DNA of 64,000 nt, from NCBI RefSeq assembly GCF_023073335.1, contig NZ_JADPJG010000031.1:237845-301844 (forward strand), read 5' to 3'. Origin of the DNA: Bradyrhizobium sp. 21 (GTDB lineage: Bacteria > Pseudomonadota > Alphaproteobacteria > Rhizobiales > Xanthobacteraceae). Shown here in pieces: positions 32,946 through 41,373 of this stretch. Position numbers and translations under genes: made by a program. The notes under the pieces are model-generated. The model saw only the letters and a list, made by a program, of their open reading frames with translations. It was not told the DNA's origin and did no database searches. Within the stretch, counting starts at the first letter, position 1. The number at the start of each line of letters is the position of its first letter.

Positions 32946-34064
32946 ATGCAGCGAACCAAAGCACCCTTCCGCGCCGACGAGGTCGGCAGCCTTCTGCGTC
33001 CTGCCAAGATCAAGGAAGCCCGCAGCCGGCTGGAGAAGGGGGAGATTTCGGCCGACGATCTGCGCAAGATCGAGGACATCGAGATCGAGAAGGTCGTGCA
33101 CAAGCAGGCCTCGGTCGGCCTGAAGCTCGCGACCGACGGCGAATTCCGCCGCTCCTGGTGGCATTTCGACTTCCTGGCCAAGCTCACCGGCTGCGAGCTG
33201 TTCCACCCTGATGCCGGCATCCAGTTCGCGGGCGTGGAGACCCGCCACGACGCGGTGCGCGTGATCGACAAGCTCGATTTCCCCGACGATCACCCGATGC
33301 TGGACCACTTCCGCTTCCTGAAGAAGTCCGCCGATCAGGCCCACGTCACCGCCAAGATGACGATCCCGTCGCCCGCGGTGCTGCACTTCCGCGGCGGCCG
33401 CAAGGCGATCTCCAAGGACGTCTATCCTGATCTGGACGCGTTCTACGAGGACCTCGGCAAGACCTACCGCAAGGCGGTCAAGGCGTTCTACGACGCCGGC
33501 TGCCGCTATCTCCAGTTCGACGACACCGTGTGGGCCTATCTCTGCTCCCCGGACGAATTGCAGAAGGCGCGCGAGCGCGGCGACAATCCGGAAGGCCTGC
33601 AGCAGATCTATGCGCGCATCATCAACTATGCGCTGGCCGAGAAGCCTGCCGACATGGTGGTGACCACCCACGTCTGCCGCGGCAATTTCCGCTCGACCTG
33701 GATTTCTTCAGGCGGCTACGAGCCCGTTGCCGAGACCATGCTCGCCGGCACCAATTACGACGGCTACTTCCTGGAATACGACAGCGACCGCGCCGGTGGC
33801 TTCGAGCCGCTACGCTTCCTGCCCAAGGGCAACAAGGTCGTCGTGGTCGGCGTCATCACCTCGAAGTTCGGCGAGCTCGAGAAGAAGGACGACATCAAGC
33901 GCCGTCTGGAAGAAGCCGCCAAGTTCGCACCGCTGGAGCAACTCGCACTCTCCCCGCAGTGCGGTTTTGCGTCGACGGAGGAGGGCAACGTCCTCTCCGA
34001 GGAAGAGCAGTGGGCCAAGCTCGGCCTCGCGGTGGAGATCGCGAAGGAAGTTTGGGGCCAGTAA
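32946..34064 (+). CDS. MetE-like (core methionine synthase / UROD-MetE family) protein
   Basis: 372 residues equal to the catalytic half of MetE, without its N-terminal domain. Probable zinc ligands are His and Cys in TTHVCRGNF and Cys in SPQCGFAST; LATDGEFRRSWWHFDF is the thiol-substrate region. Relatives include methylcobalamin-dependent archaeal core-MetE, YxjG-type proteins and epoxyalkane:CoM transferases, so the reaction is likely alkyl transfer to or from a thiol. Being the sixth gene of a Liv operon suggests it processes the imported compound rather than making methionine in general. Confidence 0.82.
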   Translation: MQRTKAPFRADEVGSLLRPAKIKEARSRLEKGEISADDLRKIEDIEIEKVVHKQASVGLKLATDGEFRRSWWHFDFLAKLTGCELFHPDAGIQFAGVETRHDAVRVIDKLDFPDDHPMLDHFRFLKKSADQAHVTAKMTIPSPAVLHFRGGRKAISKDVYPDLDAFYEDLGKTYRKAVKAFYDAGCRYLQFDDTVWAYLCSPDELQKARERGDNPEGLQQIYARIINYALAEKPADMVVTTHVCRGNFRSTWISSGGYEPVAETMLAGTNYDGYFLEYDSDRAGGFEPLRFLPKGNKVVVVGVITSKFGELEKKDDIKRRLEEAAKFAPLEQLALSPQCGFASTEEGNVLSEEEQWAKLGLAVEIAKEVWGQ

Positions 34065-34079
34065 GGCTCTTTGCTCCGC

Positions 34080-34180
34080 TGTCGTTCCCCGCGCAGGCGG
34101 GGAATCCAGTACGCTGCGGCTTCTCCGTATCTCTCGCCGTCTCGGAGTGTTGGATCGCCCGGTCGAGCCGGGCGATGACA
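34080..34180. repeat. Intergenic palindromic repeat, family A, copy 2 (inverted)
   Basis: Reverse-complement order of the repeat at 16015-16133: CCCCGC-GCAGGCGGGG hairpin, then TCCAGTACGCTGCGGCTT, then GGATCGCCCGGTCGAGCCGG and GCGATGACA. It lies between the convergent MetE-like and caspase genes and may serve as terminator for either. Confidence 0.8.
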
Positions 34181-34234
34181 CCGAACGAGCGGCCGTGGCA
34201 TCGCGCTCCTGACTAGCGGGGAGCAAACGCCGCC

Positions 34235-35941
34235 CTACTTCTCCGTCAGATAGACCTCGCCCAGCAGCGACGAGTTCGACCACGGTACCTGCTTGCTTTT
34301 CGTGGACGAGACCACCTCGGCCCGCACCCGCGTCAGCATCTGCTGCACCTCCAGGCCGGGCGTTCCGAGGTGACGGGAGAGGGCGGCCGAGAACGGTGAG
34401 TTGGCGCCTTCGCCGTCGAGCGCGACCTGGCCCGGTGCTGTGGCGAAGGCGATCAGCGTGCCTGCGCCGAGCGTCGCACCGGCGCCGAGGCTCGTCGGCG
34501 CTGCGAGGCCCGAAGCGCCCTCGATGGCGCGGTTGCTACCGGTGGATGCGACCTGCTGTGCCATCGGATTGTTGCGGCAGGCATCGAAGATCAGAATGTT
34601 GGTGCGGACCTGGTCGTCGAGGCCGGCCATGATCGTGTCCATGTCGATCATCGCGTCCGTCATGCTCGCGCCCGGCTTGAGTTCGACGTCGATGGGGATG
34701 AGATAGTTGCGGCCGTCGACCTGCACGCCGTGGCCGGCATAGTAGACCACGACGACCTGCGCTCGCGCCGCCTCCCGTAAAAAGTCGCGGGTCATCTTCT
34801 GCATCGCTGCGCGGTCGAGATCGACGCCTTCCGACACGGTGAATCCGATGTCGCGGAGACTCCTGGCCACGGCGCGCGCGTCGTTGGGCGGATTGGGCAG
34901 CGCCTTGACATGCGCATAGGCGCCGTTGCCGATGATCAGCGCCATGCGCGTGCCACGCGCGACCGGCGCGGGTGAGGGGGCCGCGCCCGTCTGCTGAGGA
35001 GCCGGTGCCGGCTGCGTCACTGGTGACGGCGCATCGCGCGGGATCGGTACGTTCGCGTCGGTGACCAGAGACAGCCGCACCTTTGCGGTGGCCTGGTTGG
35101 CCTTGCTGCCGGCATCGGAAGCCGCGATTGCCAGCGTCGCCTTGTAGTCATCCCGTGCGTGCGCGTAGTCGCCTTTCGCCTCATAGGCCAGCGCACGATG
35201 GGTGTAGCCCGAGATCAGAACGCTGTTCGGCGGCGTCATGATGTTGACGGGCGGCTTCTCCTTCGCGAGCCGGATCGCTTCGCTGCCGTCGGCAATCGCG
35301 CGATCGTAATCGCCCCTGACGCGCCAGATCGCGGTACGGTTGATCAGCGGCTGCGGCAGCGACGGGTCGAGCCGGATCGCCTGGTTGATGTCGGTCAGCG
35401 CGCCGTCGAGATCGCCCAGTGCCTCCTTGGCGATGCCGCGGTTCTGGAACGAGAACGCCGAACTGGGATCGGCCTTGATCGACATGTCGTAATCGGCGAT
35501 CGCCTTGGCGTAGTCACCCTTGCCGCGCCAGGCATTGCCGCGATTGTGGAAGATGATACCGCTCGGTGGGCCGAGCTTGAGCGCATCGTCGAAATCGGTG
35601 ATGGCGATCTCGTGCTCGCCCCTGTCGTAATAGGCCGATCCCCTGAGATTGTAGGCTGCTTGGCTCGGCTGGAGCCGGATCGCTTCCGTGGCGTCAGTGA
35701 CGACCTTTGCGTAATCGCCCTTCTTGTTCCAGCCCACCGCGCGCCAGAAATAGACCGTCGCGAGCTGCTCGCCTTTGAAAACCTTCAGCGCGATGATCTT
35801 GGTGCAGGCATCGACCATCTGGTCCGCCGGCGTCGTGTCGGTGGTGCAGAGCGGCCCAAGCGAGCTGCGTGTTTGCGCAAATGCGCGCGCGGACGACAGG
35901 ATTGCGGCGAGCAGGCAGAGCGCGACGAGCAGGCGACGCAT
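34235..35941 (-). CDS. Secreted TPR-caspase (metacaspase-like) protein
   Basis: 568 residues. A Sec signal peptide covers about residues 1-22. Residues ~60-300 are six or so tetratricopeptide repeats (GDYAKAIADYDMSIKADPSS is a textbook unit). A Pro/Ala-rich linker follows, and residues ~331-565 form a caspase/peptidase C14 domain beginning RMALIIGNGAY. The catalytic His is in YYAGHG and the Cys in FDACRNN, so the dyad is intact and the enzyme probably active in the periplasm. Partner and substrate unknown. Divergent from the HTH-methyltransferase gene. Confidence 0.9.
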   Translation of the reverse strand: MRRLLVALCLLAAILSSARAFAQTRSSLGPLCTTDTTPADQMVDACTKIIALKVFKGEQLATVYFWRAVGWNKKGDYAKVVTDATEAIRLQPSQAAYNLRGSAYYDRGEHEIAITDFDDALKLGPPSGIIFHNRGNAWRGKGDYAKAIADYDMSIKADPSSAFSFQNRGIAKEALGDLDGALTDINQAIRLDPSLPQPLINRTAIWRVRGDYDRAIADGSEAIRLAKEKPPVNIMTPPNSVLISGYTHRALAYEAKGDYAHARDDYKATLAIAASDAGSKANQATAKVRLSLVTDANVPIPRDAPSPVTQPAPAPQQTGAAPSPAPVARGTRMALIIGNGAYAHVKALPNPPNDARAVARSLRDIGFTVSEGVDLDRAAMQKMTRDFLREAARAQVVVVYYAGHGVQVDGRNYLIPIDVELKPGASMTDAMIDMDTIMAGLDDQVRTNILIFDACRNNPMAQQVASTGSNRAIEGASGLAAPTSLGAGATLGAGTLIAFATAPGQVALDGEGANSPFSAALSRHLGTPGLEVQQMLTRVRAEVVSSTKSKQVPWSNSSLLGEVYLTEK

Positions 35942-36059
35942 GGCGGAGGTCCCGTCAAGGAGGAGGAGGCGCCTGTTTGTTGCCCGGCAGGGCGCAGTGG
36001 TTCAGGGCTTTCATTGTTGCGGACGGCGAACCGAGGCGCCACTTCCCCTATTCCCTCAG

Positions 36060-36103
36060 TGGGCAGATTTTGCTAGGAGGCAGGGCCAACCCCTCCTGCC
36101 CAC
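36060..36103 (+). promoter_or_regulatory. Bulged hairpin in the leader of the HTH-methyltransferase gene
   Basis: TGGGCAG pairs with CTGCCCA and GGAGG with CCTCC; the left arm is interrupted by nine unpaired bases (ATTTTGCTA). The structure ends about 14 bases before ATG 36117 and traps the AGGAGG. It may control translation; it fits no riboswitch consensus I know. Confidence 0.35.
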
Positions 36104-36116
36104 CGCGTCCCACTCG

Positions 36117-37472
36117 ATGAAAAACGACGAAATCCTGAGCCAGATCACCGAGTTCTGCCGCAAGGCGGACATGGCGGAATCGACGTTCGGCCGGCGCGCG
36201 GTGAATGATGGGAAGCTCGTGCACCGCTTGCGCGAGGGCAAGCGCATCACCATCGACACGCTGGAGCGGATCCAGGCCTACATGGCCGCATCGATGGCCG
36301 GCGGCGTTCCGCCGCCGCGGGGACTTCAGGTGCCGCCGGAAAAGCGCGACCCACGCGGCAATTTCCGCTTTTTCGAGAACCGCCAGAAATACCTGCTGTT
36401 CGTCCACACCTGCAGCGAGAAGCGGGTGATCGCCGAGCGCGTGGCGCTGGAGCTTGCCAGCATCCATCCCCGGCCGCCGGCGCTGCGGGTGTTCGACGCC
36501 GGCGTCGGCGACGGCACGGTGCTGGCGCGCGTGCTGCGCTCGATGCATCAGCGCTTTCCGCACATGCCGTTCTATGTCGCCGGCAAGGAGCTCAGCCTCG
36601 AGGACCTGCGCCTGACGCTGGAGAAGGTGCCGGATCGCATTTTCGAGCATCCGGCGTCGGTGTTCGTCTTTACCAACATGTTCTACTCGGAGGCGCCCTG
36701 GCTTACGCCGGCATCGCCCGCGGCGGCGGCCGCGACGGTCTGGCACGAAGTTCCCCTGCGGGGCGCGTCCTCGGGCGAGTTCGAGACCCAGATCGCGGAA
36801 CTGAAGCCGTTTTTGGAGCAGAACTGGCGCGCGGCGGTCAGCCCGCGTACCGGCATGCCGCTGTATGAGCGGCCCGTCGTGCTGGTGCTCTACCGCGAAG
36901 ACCAGCGGTTTCTGCTCGATTCGACCATTCCGCGGCCGGGCCAGACCGAGGCGAATTTCGACCTCGTTATTGCCTCCCAGCCATACCGGGCGCTGTCCTC
37001 GGTCAATTTTCGGGCAAAACGGATCATTGCGCCCTTGGCGCGGGCCCTGCGGGGAGGCGGCCGCCTGATCGGTATTCACTCCCACGGTCAGGATCCGGGC
37101 ATGGAAATGATCCAGGCGATCTGGCCCGGAGAAAATCCTTTCTCAGTGAGCCGTCATGAGCTATTGCGCGCAGTGAAGTACGAGCTCGGCTCAGTGGGCC
37201 GCGACTTAAATTTTAATGCTTATGCAGATAACCGCTCGATCTTCAGGTATGATATGGAAGCTCTGCCCAACGAGGTGACAGGCACTATCGGAACCTCGAC
37301 GGCCTTTGCAGCGTGGAACGCGGCGGTGTACGTCGCTCAGATCGAGGACGACCGGTTGACAGAAATGGCTCAAAGCGGCCGCACTCTGGATGCCGCCAGG
37401 GACGTGTTGCGCAAGTATAACGGGCTCTGGTTCTACGACGAATCCTACGTGATCTCGCGCCGGCGGGATTGA
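36117..37472 (+). CDS. HTH domain-SAM-dependent methyltransferase-like protein
   Basis: 451 residues from ATG 36117 (MKNDEILSQITEFCRKADMA); the in-frame opening from 35775 runs antisense to the caspase gene start and is rejected. Residues ~1-55 look like a small helix-turn-helix (STFGRRAVNDGKLVHRLREG). Residues ~120-340 look like a class I methyltransferase: motif I RVFDAGVGDGTV at ~124-135, DLVIASQPYRAL as the motif IV region, and APLARALRGGGRLIGIHSHG. The C-terminal ~100 residues are unassigned. It ends 60 bases before metK, same strand. A SAM-binding regulator or a methyltransferase linked to the SAM cycle are both plausible. Confidence 0.7.
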   Translation: MKNDEILSQITEFCRKADMAESTFGRRAVNDGKLVHRLREGKRITIDTLERIQAYMAASMAGGVPPPRGLQVPPEKRDPRGNFRFFENRQKYLLFVHTCSEKRVIAERVALELASIHPRPPALRVFDAGVGDGTVLARVLRSMHQRFPHMPFYVAGKELSLEDLRLTLEKVPDRIFEHPASVFVFTNMFYSEAPWLTPASPAAAAATVWHEVPLRGASSGEFETQIAELKPFLEQNWRAAVSPRTGMPLYERPVVLVLYREDQRFLLDSTIPRPGQTEANFDLVIASQPYRALSSVNFRAKRIIAPLARALRGGGRLIGIHSHGQDPGMEMIQAIWPGENPFSVSRHELLRAVKYELGSVGRDLNFNAYADNRSIFRYDMEALPNEVTGTIGTSTAFAAWNAAVYVAQIEDDRLTEMAQSGRTLDAARDVLRKYNGLWFYDESYVISRRRD

Positions 37473-37482
37473 CTTAATCACG

Positions 37483-37531
37483 GGTAAACATCGCAAACGA
37501 CCGCCGATGAGTGGCGGAACAAGGGGTTACT
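37483..37531 (+). promoter_or_regulatory. Compact structured leader immediately before metK
   Basis: CCGCC (37501-37505) pairs with GGCGG (37513-37517), and GGTAA (37483-37487) can pair with TTACT (37527-37531, one G-U). The AAGGGG ribosome site (37521-37526) lies between the two right-hand arms. A ~50-base fold touching the metK ribosome site is the size of SAM-II and SAM/SAH riboswitches, but I cannot match either consensus, so this is only a candidate. Confidence 0.3.
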
Positions 37532-37532
37532 G

Positions 37533-38729
<1,197 letters not shown>

Positions 38730-38736
38730 GTACCAA

Positions 38737-38830
38737 TCATTCCTGGCCGCCGCCACGGCGGCGAGCCCGGGATCCTTATATCCATCATGTCGAGAGTCCG
38801 GGTTCGCCTCGTTAGGCGACCTGGAATGAC
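38737..38830. repeat. Intergenic palindromic repeat, family B
   Basis: Starts TCATTCCTGGCCGCCGCC and ends GGCGACCTGGAATGA, with AGCCCGGGATCC and GAGTCCGGGTTCGCCT inside; the ends are inverted repeats (TCATTCC/GGAATGA). Distinct from family A. It fills the metK-ahcY gap and leaves only ~24 bases before ahcY, including AGGACC as ribosome site. It could partly uncouple ahcY from metK. Confidence 0.7.
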
Positions 38831-38854
38831 CACTTCAACAACAGGACCTCCGCA

Positions 38855-40276
38855 ATGAACGCGAAGCCCGGCTTCACCGATTATATCGTCAAGGACATTT
38901 CGCTCGCCGATTTCGGCCGCAAGGAGCTCTCGCTGGCCGAGACCGAGATGCCGGGCCTGATGGCCACGCGCGAAGAATACGGCCCGAAGCAGCCGTTGAA
39001 GGGCGCACGCATCGCCGGCTCCCTGCACATGACGATCCAGACCGGCGTGCTGATCGAGACGCTGGCAGCGCTCGGCGCCGACGTCCGCTGGGTCTCCTGC
39101 AACATCTATTCGACGCAGGATCACGCGGCGGCTGCGATCGCGGCGGCCGGCATTCCGGTGTTCGCGGTCAAGGGCGAGACGCTTGCTGAATATTGGGACT
39201 ACACCGCCAAGCTGTTCGACTGGCACGGCGGCGGTCACCCGAACATGATTCTCGATGACGGCGGCGACGCCACCATGTACGTCCATCTCGGCCTGCGCGC
39301 CGAGAATGGCGACACCAAGTTCCTGGACAAGCCGGGTTCGGAAGAAGAGGAAGTCTTCTTCGCGCTTCTGAAGAAGCAGCTCAAGGAAAAGCCGAAGGGC
39401 TACTTCGCCGAGATCGCCAAGAGCATCAAGGGCGTTTCCGAAGAGACCACCACGGGCGTGCATCGTCTCTATGACATGCAGAAGGCCGGCACACTGCTTT
39501 GGCCGGCCATCAACGTCAACGACAGCGTCACCAAGTCGAAATTCGACAATCTCTATGGCTGCCGTGAATCGCTGGTCGACGGCATCCGCCGCGGCACCGA
39601 CGTGATGATGTCGGGCAAGGTCGCGATGGTCGCGGGCTTCGGCGACGTCGGCAAGGGCTCGGCTGCCTCGCTGCGCCAGGCTGGTTGCCGCGTCATGGTC
39701 TCCGAAGTCGATCCGATCTGCGCGCTGCAGGCGGCGATGGAAGGCTACGAGGTCGTGACGATGGAAGACGCCGCTCCGCGCGCCGACATCTTCGTCACTG
39801 CGACCGGCAACAAGGACATCATCACGATCGAGCACATGCGTGCGATGAAGGATCGCGCCATCGTCTGCAACATCGGCCATTTCGACAACGAAATCCAGAT
39901 CGCGGGTCTGCGTAACCTGAAGTGGACCAACATCAAGCCGCAGGTCGACGAGATCGAATTCCCCGACAAGCACCGCATCATCATGCTGTCGGAGGGCCGC
40001 CTCGTGAACCTCGGCAATGCGATGGGTCATCCGTCCTTCGTGATGTCGGCCTCCTTCACCAACCAGACGCTGGCGCAGATCGAGCTGTTCGCCAACAACA
40101 AGGACGGCAAGTACAAGAAGGAAGTCTACGTGCTGCCGAAGTCTCTCGATGAAAAGGTCGCGCGCCTGCACCTCGCCAAGATCGGCGTCAAGCTCACCGA
40201 GCTGCGCAAGGACCAGGCCGACTACATCGGAGTCAAGCAGGAAGGCCCGTACAAGAGCGATCATTATCGCTACTGA
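38855..40276 (+). CDS. ahcY: Adenosylhomocysteinase
   Basis: 473 residues, the length of proteobacterial AhcY with the ~40-residue insert. SLHMTIQTGVLIETL binds substrate, and GFGDVGKGSAASLRQAG is the NAD-binding loop; the C-terminus ends in DHYRY as usual (final K/Y-rich tail). It splits S-adenosylhomocysteine to homocysteine and adenosine, removing methyltransferase product inhibition. Follows metK after a 125-bp repeat-bearing gap and is followed by a terminator hairpin. Confidence 0.97.
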   Translation: MNAKPGFTDYIVKDISLADFGRKELSLAETEMPGLMATREEYGPKQPLKGARIAGSLHMTIQTGVLIETLAALGADVRWVSCNIYSTQDHAAAAIAAAGIPVFAVKGETLAEYWDYTAKLFDWHGGGHPNMILDDGGDATMYVHLGLRAENGDTKFLDKPGSEEEEVFFALLKKQLKEKPKGYFAEIAKSIKGVSEETTTGVHRLYDMQKAGTLLWPAINVNDSVTKSKFDNLYGCRESLVDGIRRGTDVMMSGKVAMVAGFGDVGKGSAASLRQAGCRVMVSEVDPICALQAAMEGYEVVTMEDAAPRADIFVTATGNKDIITIEHMRAMKDRAIVCNIGHFDNEIQIAGLRNLKWTNIKPQVDEIEFPDKHRIIMLSEGRLVNLGNAMGHPSFVMSASFTNQTLAQIELFANNKDGKYKKEVYVLPKSLDEKVARLHLAKIGVKLTELRKDQADYIGVKQEGPYKSDHYRY

Positions 40277-40305
40277 GCGAAATGGCTCCTGCTTTTTGAA
40301 TCAAG

Positions 40306-40331
40306 GATGGCCGGGTGCAAACCCGGCCATC
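40306..40331 (+). terminator. Hairpin terminator after ahcY
   Basis: GATGGCCGGGT (40306-40316), loop GCAA, ACCCGGCCATC (40321-40331): a perfect 11-bp stem with a stable tetraloop, 30 bases after the ahcY stop. Only a weak T run follows (CCTTATGT), so efficiency may be moderate. Also lies downstream of the convergent membrane-protein gene. Confidence 0.75.
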
Positions 40332-40363
40332 GCCTTATGTAGCACCTGGACGTGTAACGCCGG

Positions 40364-41212
40364 TCAGGATTGCTTCTTTTGGTCCCGCCCGGTGCCGCGC
40401 AATTGAACGAACTTTTGCAACGTGTCGAACCAGAATGGCGCGCCGAACAGCGCGGCGACGGCACTGATGAGCCATCCGGGAATGACGAGCAGCCAGTTCA
40501 CACCCGAGAAAAAATTCCCGAAGACGCCATTACCCCAACCGAAGGGCAGTTGGAGCTTTTTCAGTTCCGCTAGCGCCTGCTCAGCATTCGAACCTGCCGA
40601 CGGCGAGATACCCTTGAGCAAGATCGGCTGATTCCATAGCGTGGCCGCAATGTTGATCGTGTCGATGTTCAAGAGGATAGCGACAGCGAGAGCGATAATG
40701 AGCGACCATAGTTGCGTCTTGCGCTTGTACGAGCCCGAGACCCGCTCCATGCTTTGATCGAACCATGAGGCGATCTCGTCGCGAATCTGCCCGAAATTGC
40801 CGTTCGTGCGGTCGACGATTCCGTTGAGAACGTCCTTCAGTTGCTGGTCCTGAACAGTGCTTATGCTCGCCTTCAACTCGGCAACCGTCTGAGTGGGATT
40901 GAGGTTGACCACGTCGGTCAGGGCGGACGCAAACAGCTTTGGATCGATGTAGGATGGCTTGGTCGACGGAGGGGTCCCAGCGGTTGTGGTGCCACTTGAA
41001 AGACCGTTCACCAGGCCGTGGTTGTAGATGTCCACTGCCAGTCCAGTGAAGTTCTGATCGTTCAAGAGTTTCTTGACGCCTTCGAACAGCGTGTTCGCCC
41101 GCCAGGACATGGCCGAGGAAAGCGCCTCCGTTACCGTACTGGCGATCAAGCTGACCGTCAGAAAAGTGAAAATCAGGCCAATTGCGATATCCAGCACATT
41201 GCTGCCAAACAT
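40364..41212 (-). CDS. Hypothetical membrane protein, 282 residues
   Basis: Not recognised. A hydrophobic segment at ~6-28 (LDIAIGLIFTFLTVSLIAST), another near 170-190 (SLIIALAVAILLNIDTINIA) and a third near 240-262 give perhaps three membrane spans. The segment between the first two (~30-165) is polar and Thr/Asn-rich, and probably lies outside the cytoplasm. Composition is less G/C-rich by eye than the flanking ahcY and monooxygenase genes. It stands alone between convergent ahcY and a divergent monooxygenase. Confidence 0.7.
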   Translation of the reverse strand: MFGSNVLDIAIGLIFTFLTVSLIASTVTEALSSAMSWRANTLFEGVKKLLNDQNFTGLAVDIYNHGLVNGLSSGTTTAGTPPSTKPSYIDPKLFASALTDVVNLNPTQTVAELKASISTVQDQQLKDVLNGIVDRTNGNFGQIRDEIASWFDQSMERVSGSYKRKTQLWSLIIALAVAILLNIDTINIAATLWNQPILLKGISPSAGSNAEQALAELKKLQLPFGWGNGVFGNFFSGVNWLLVIPGWLISAVAALFGAPFWFDTLQKFVQLRGTGRDQKKQS

Positions 41213-41373
41213 GAAGCCCCCGCAAAATGGTGAGTTGAAATCGAAGACTGTGCGTAAGTATGAGAACCACCTATAGTAGTTGTAGCCGTCGGGCGGTCAA
41301 CCGTGTCCTTGCTTACGCGGCTGCGCTATTTTGACATCTGAGATGCGACCGACTGCGTCCGAGGAGAAACGTA

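Noticed and set aside
38731..38854. SAH riboswitch before ahcY
   Set aside because: The gap is explained by a family B palindromic repeat; no SAH-motif core was seen.
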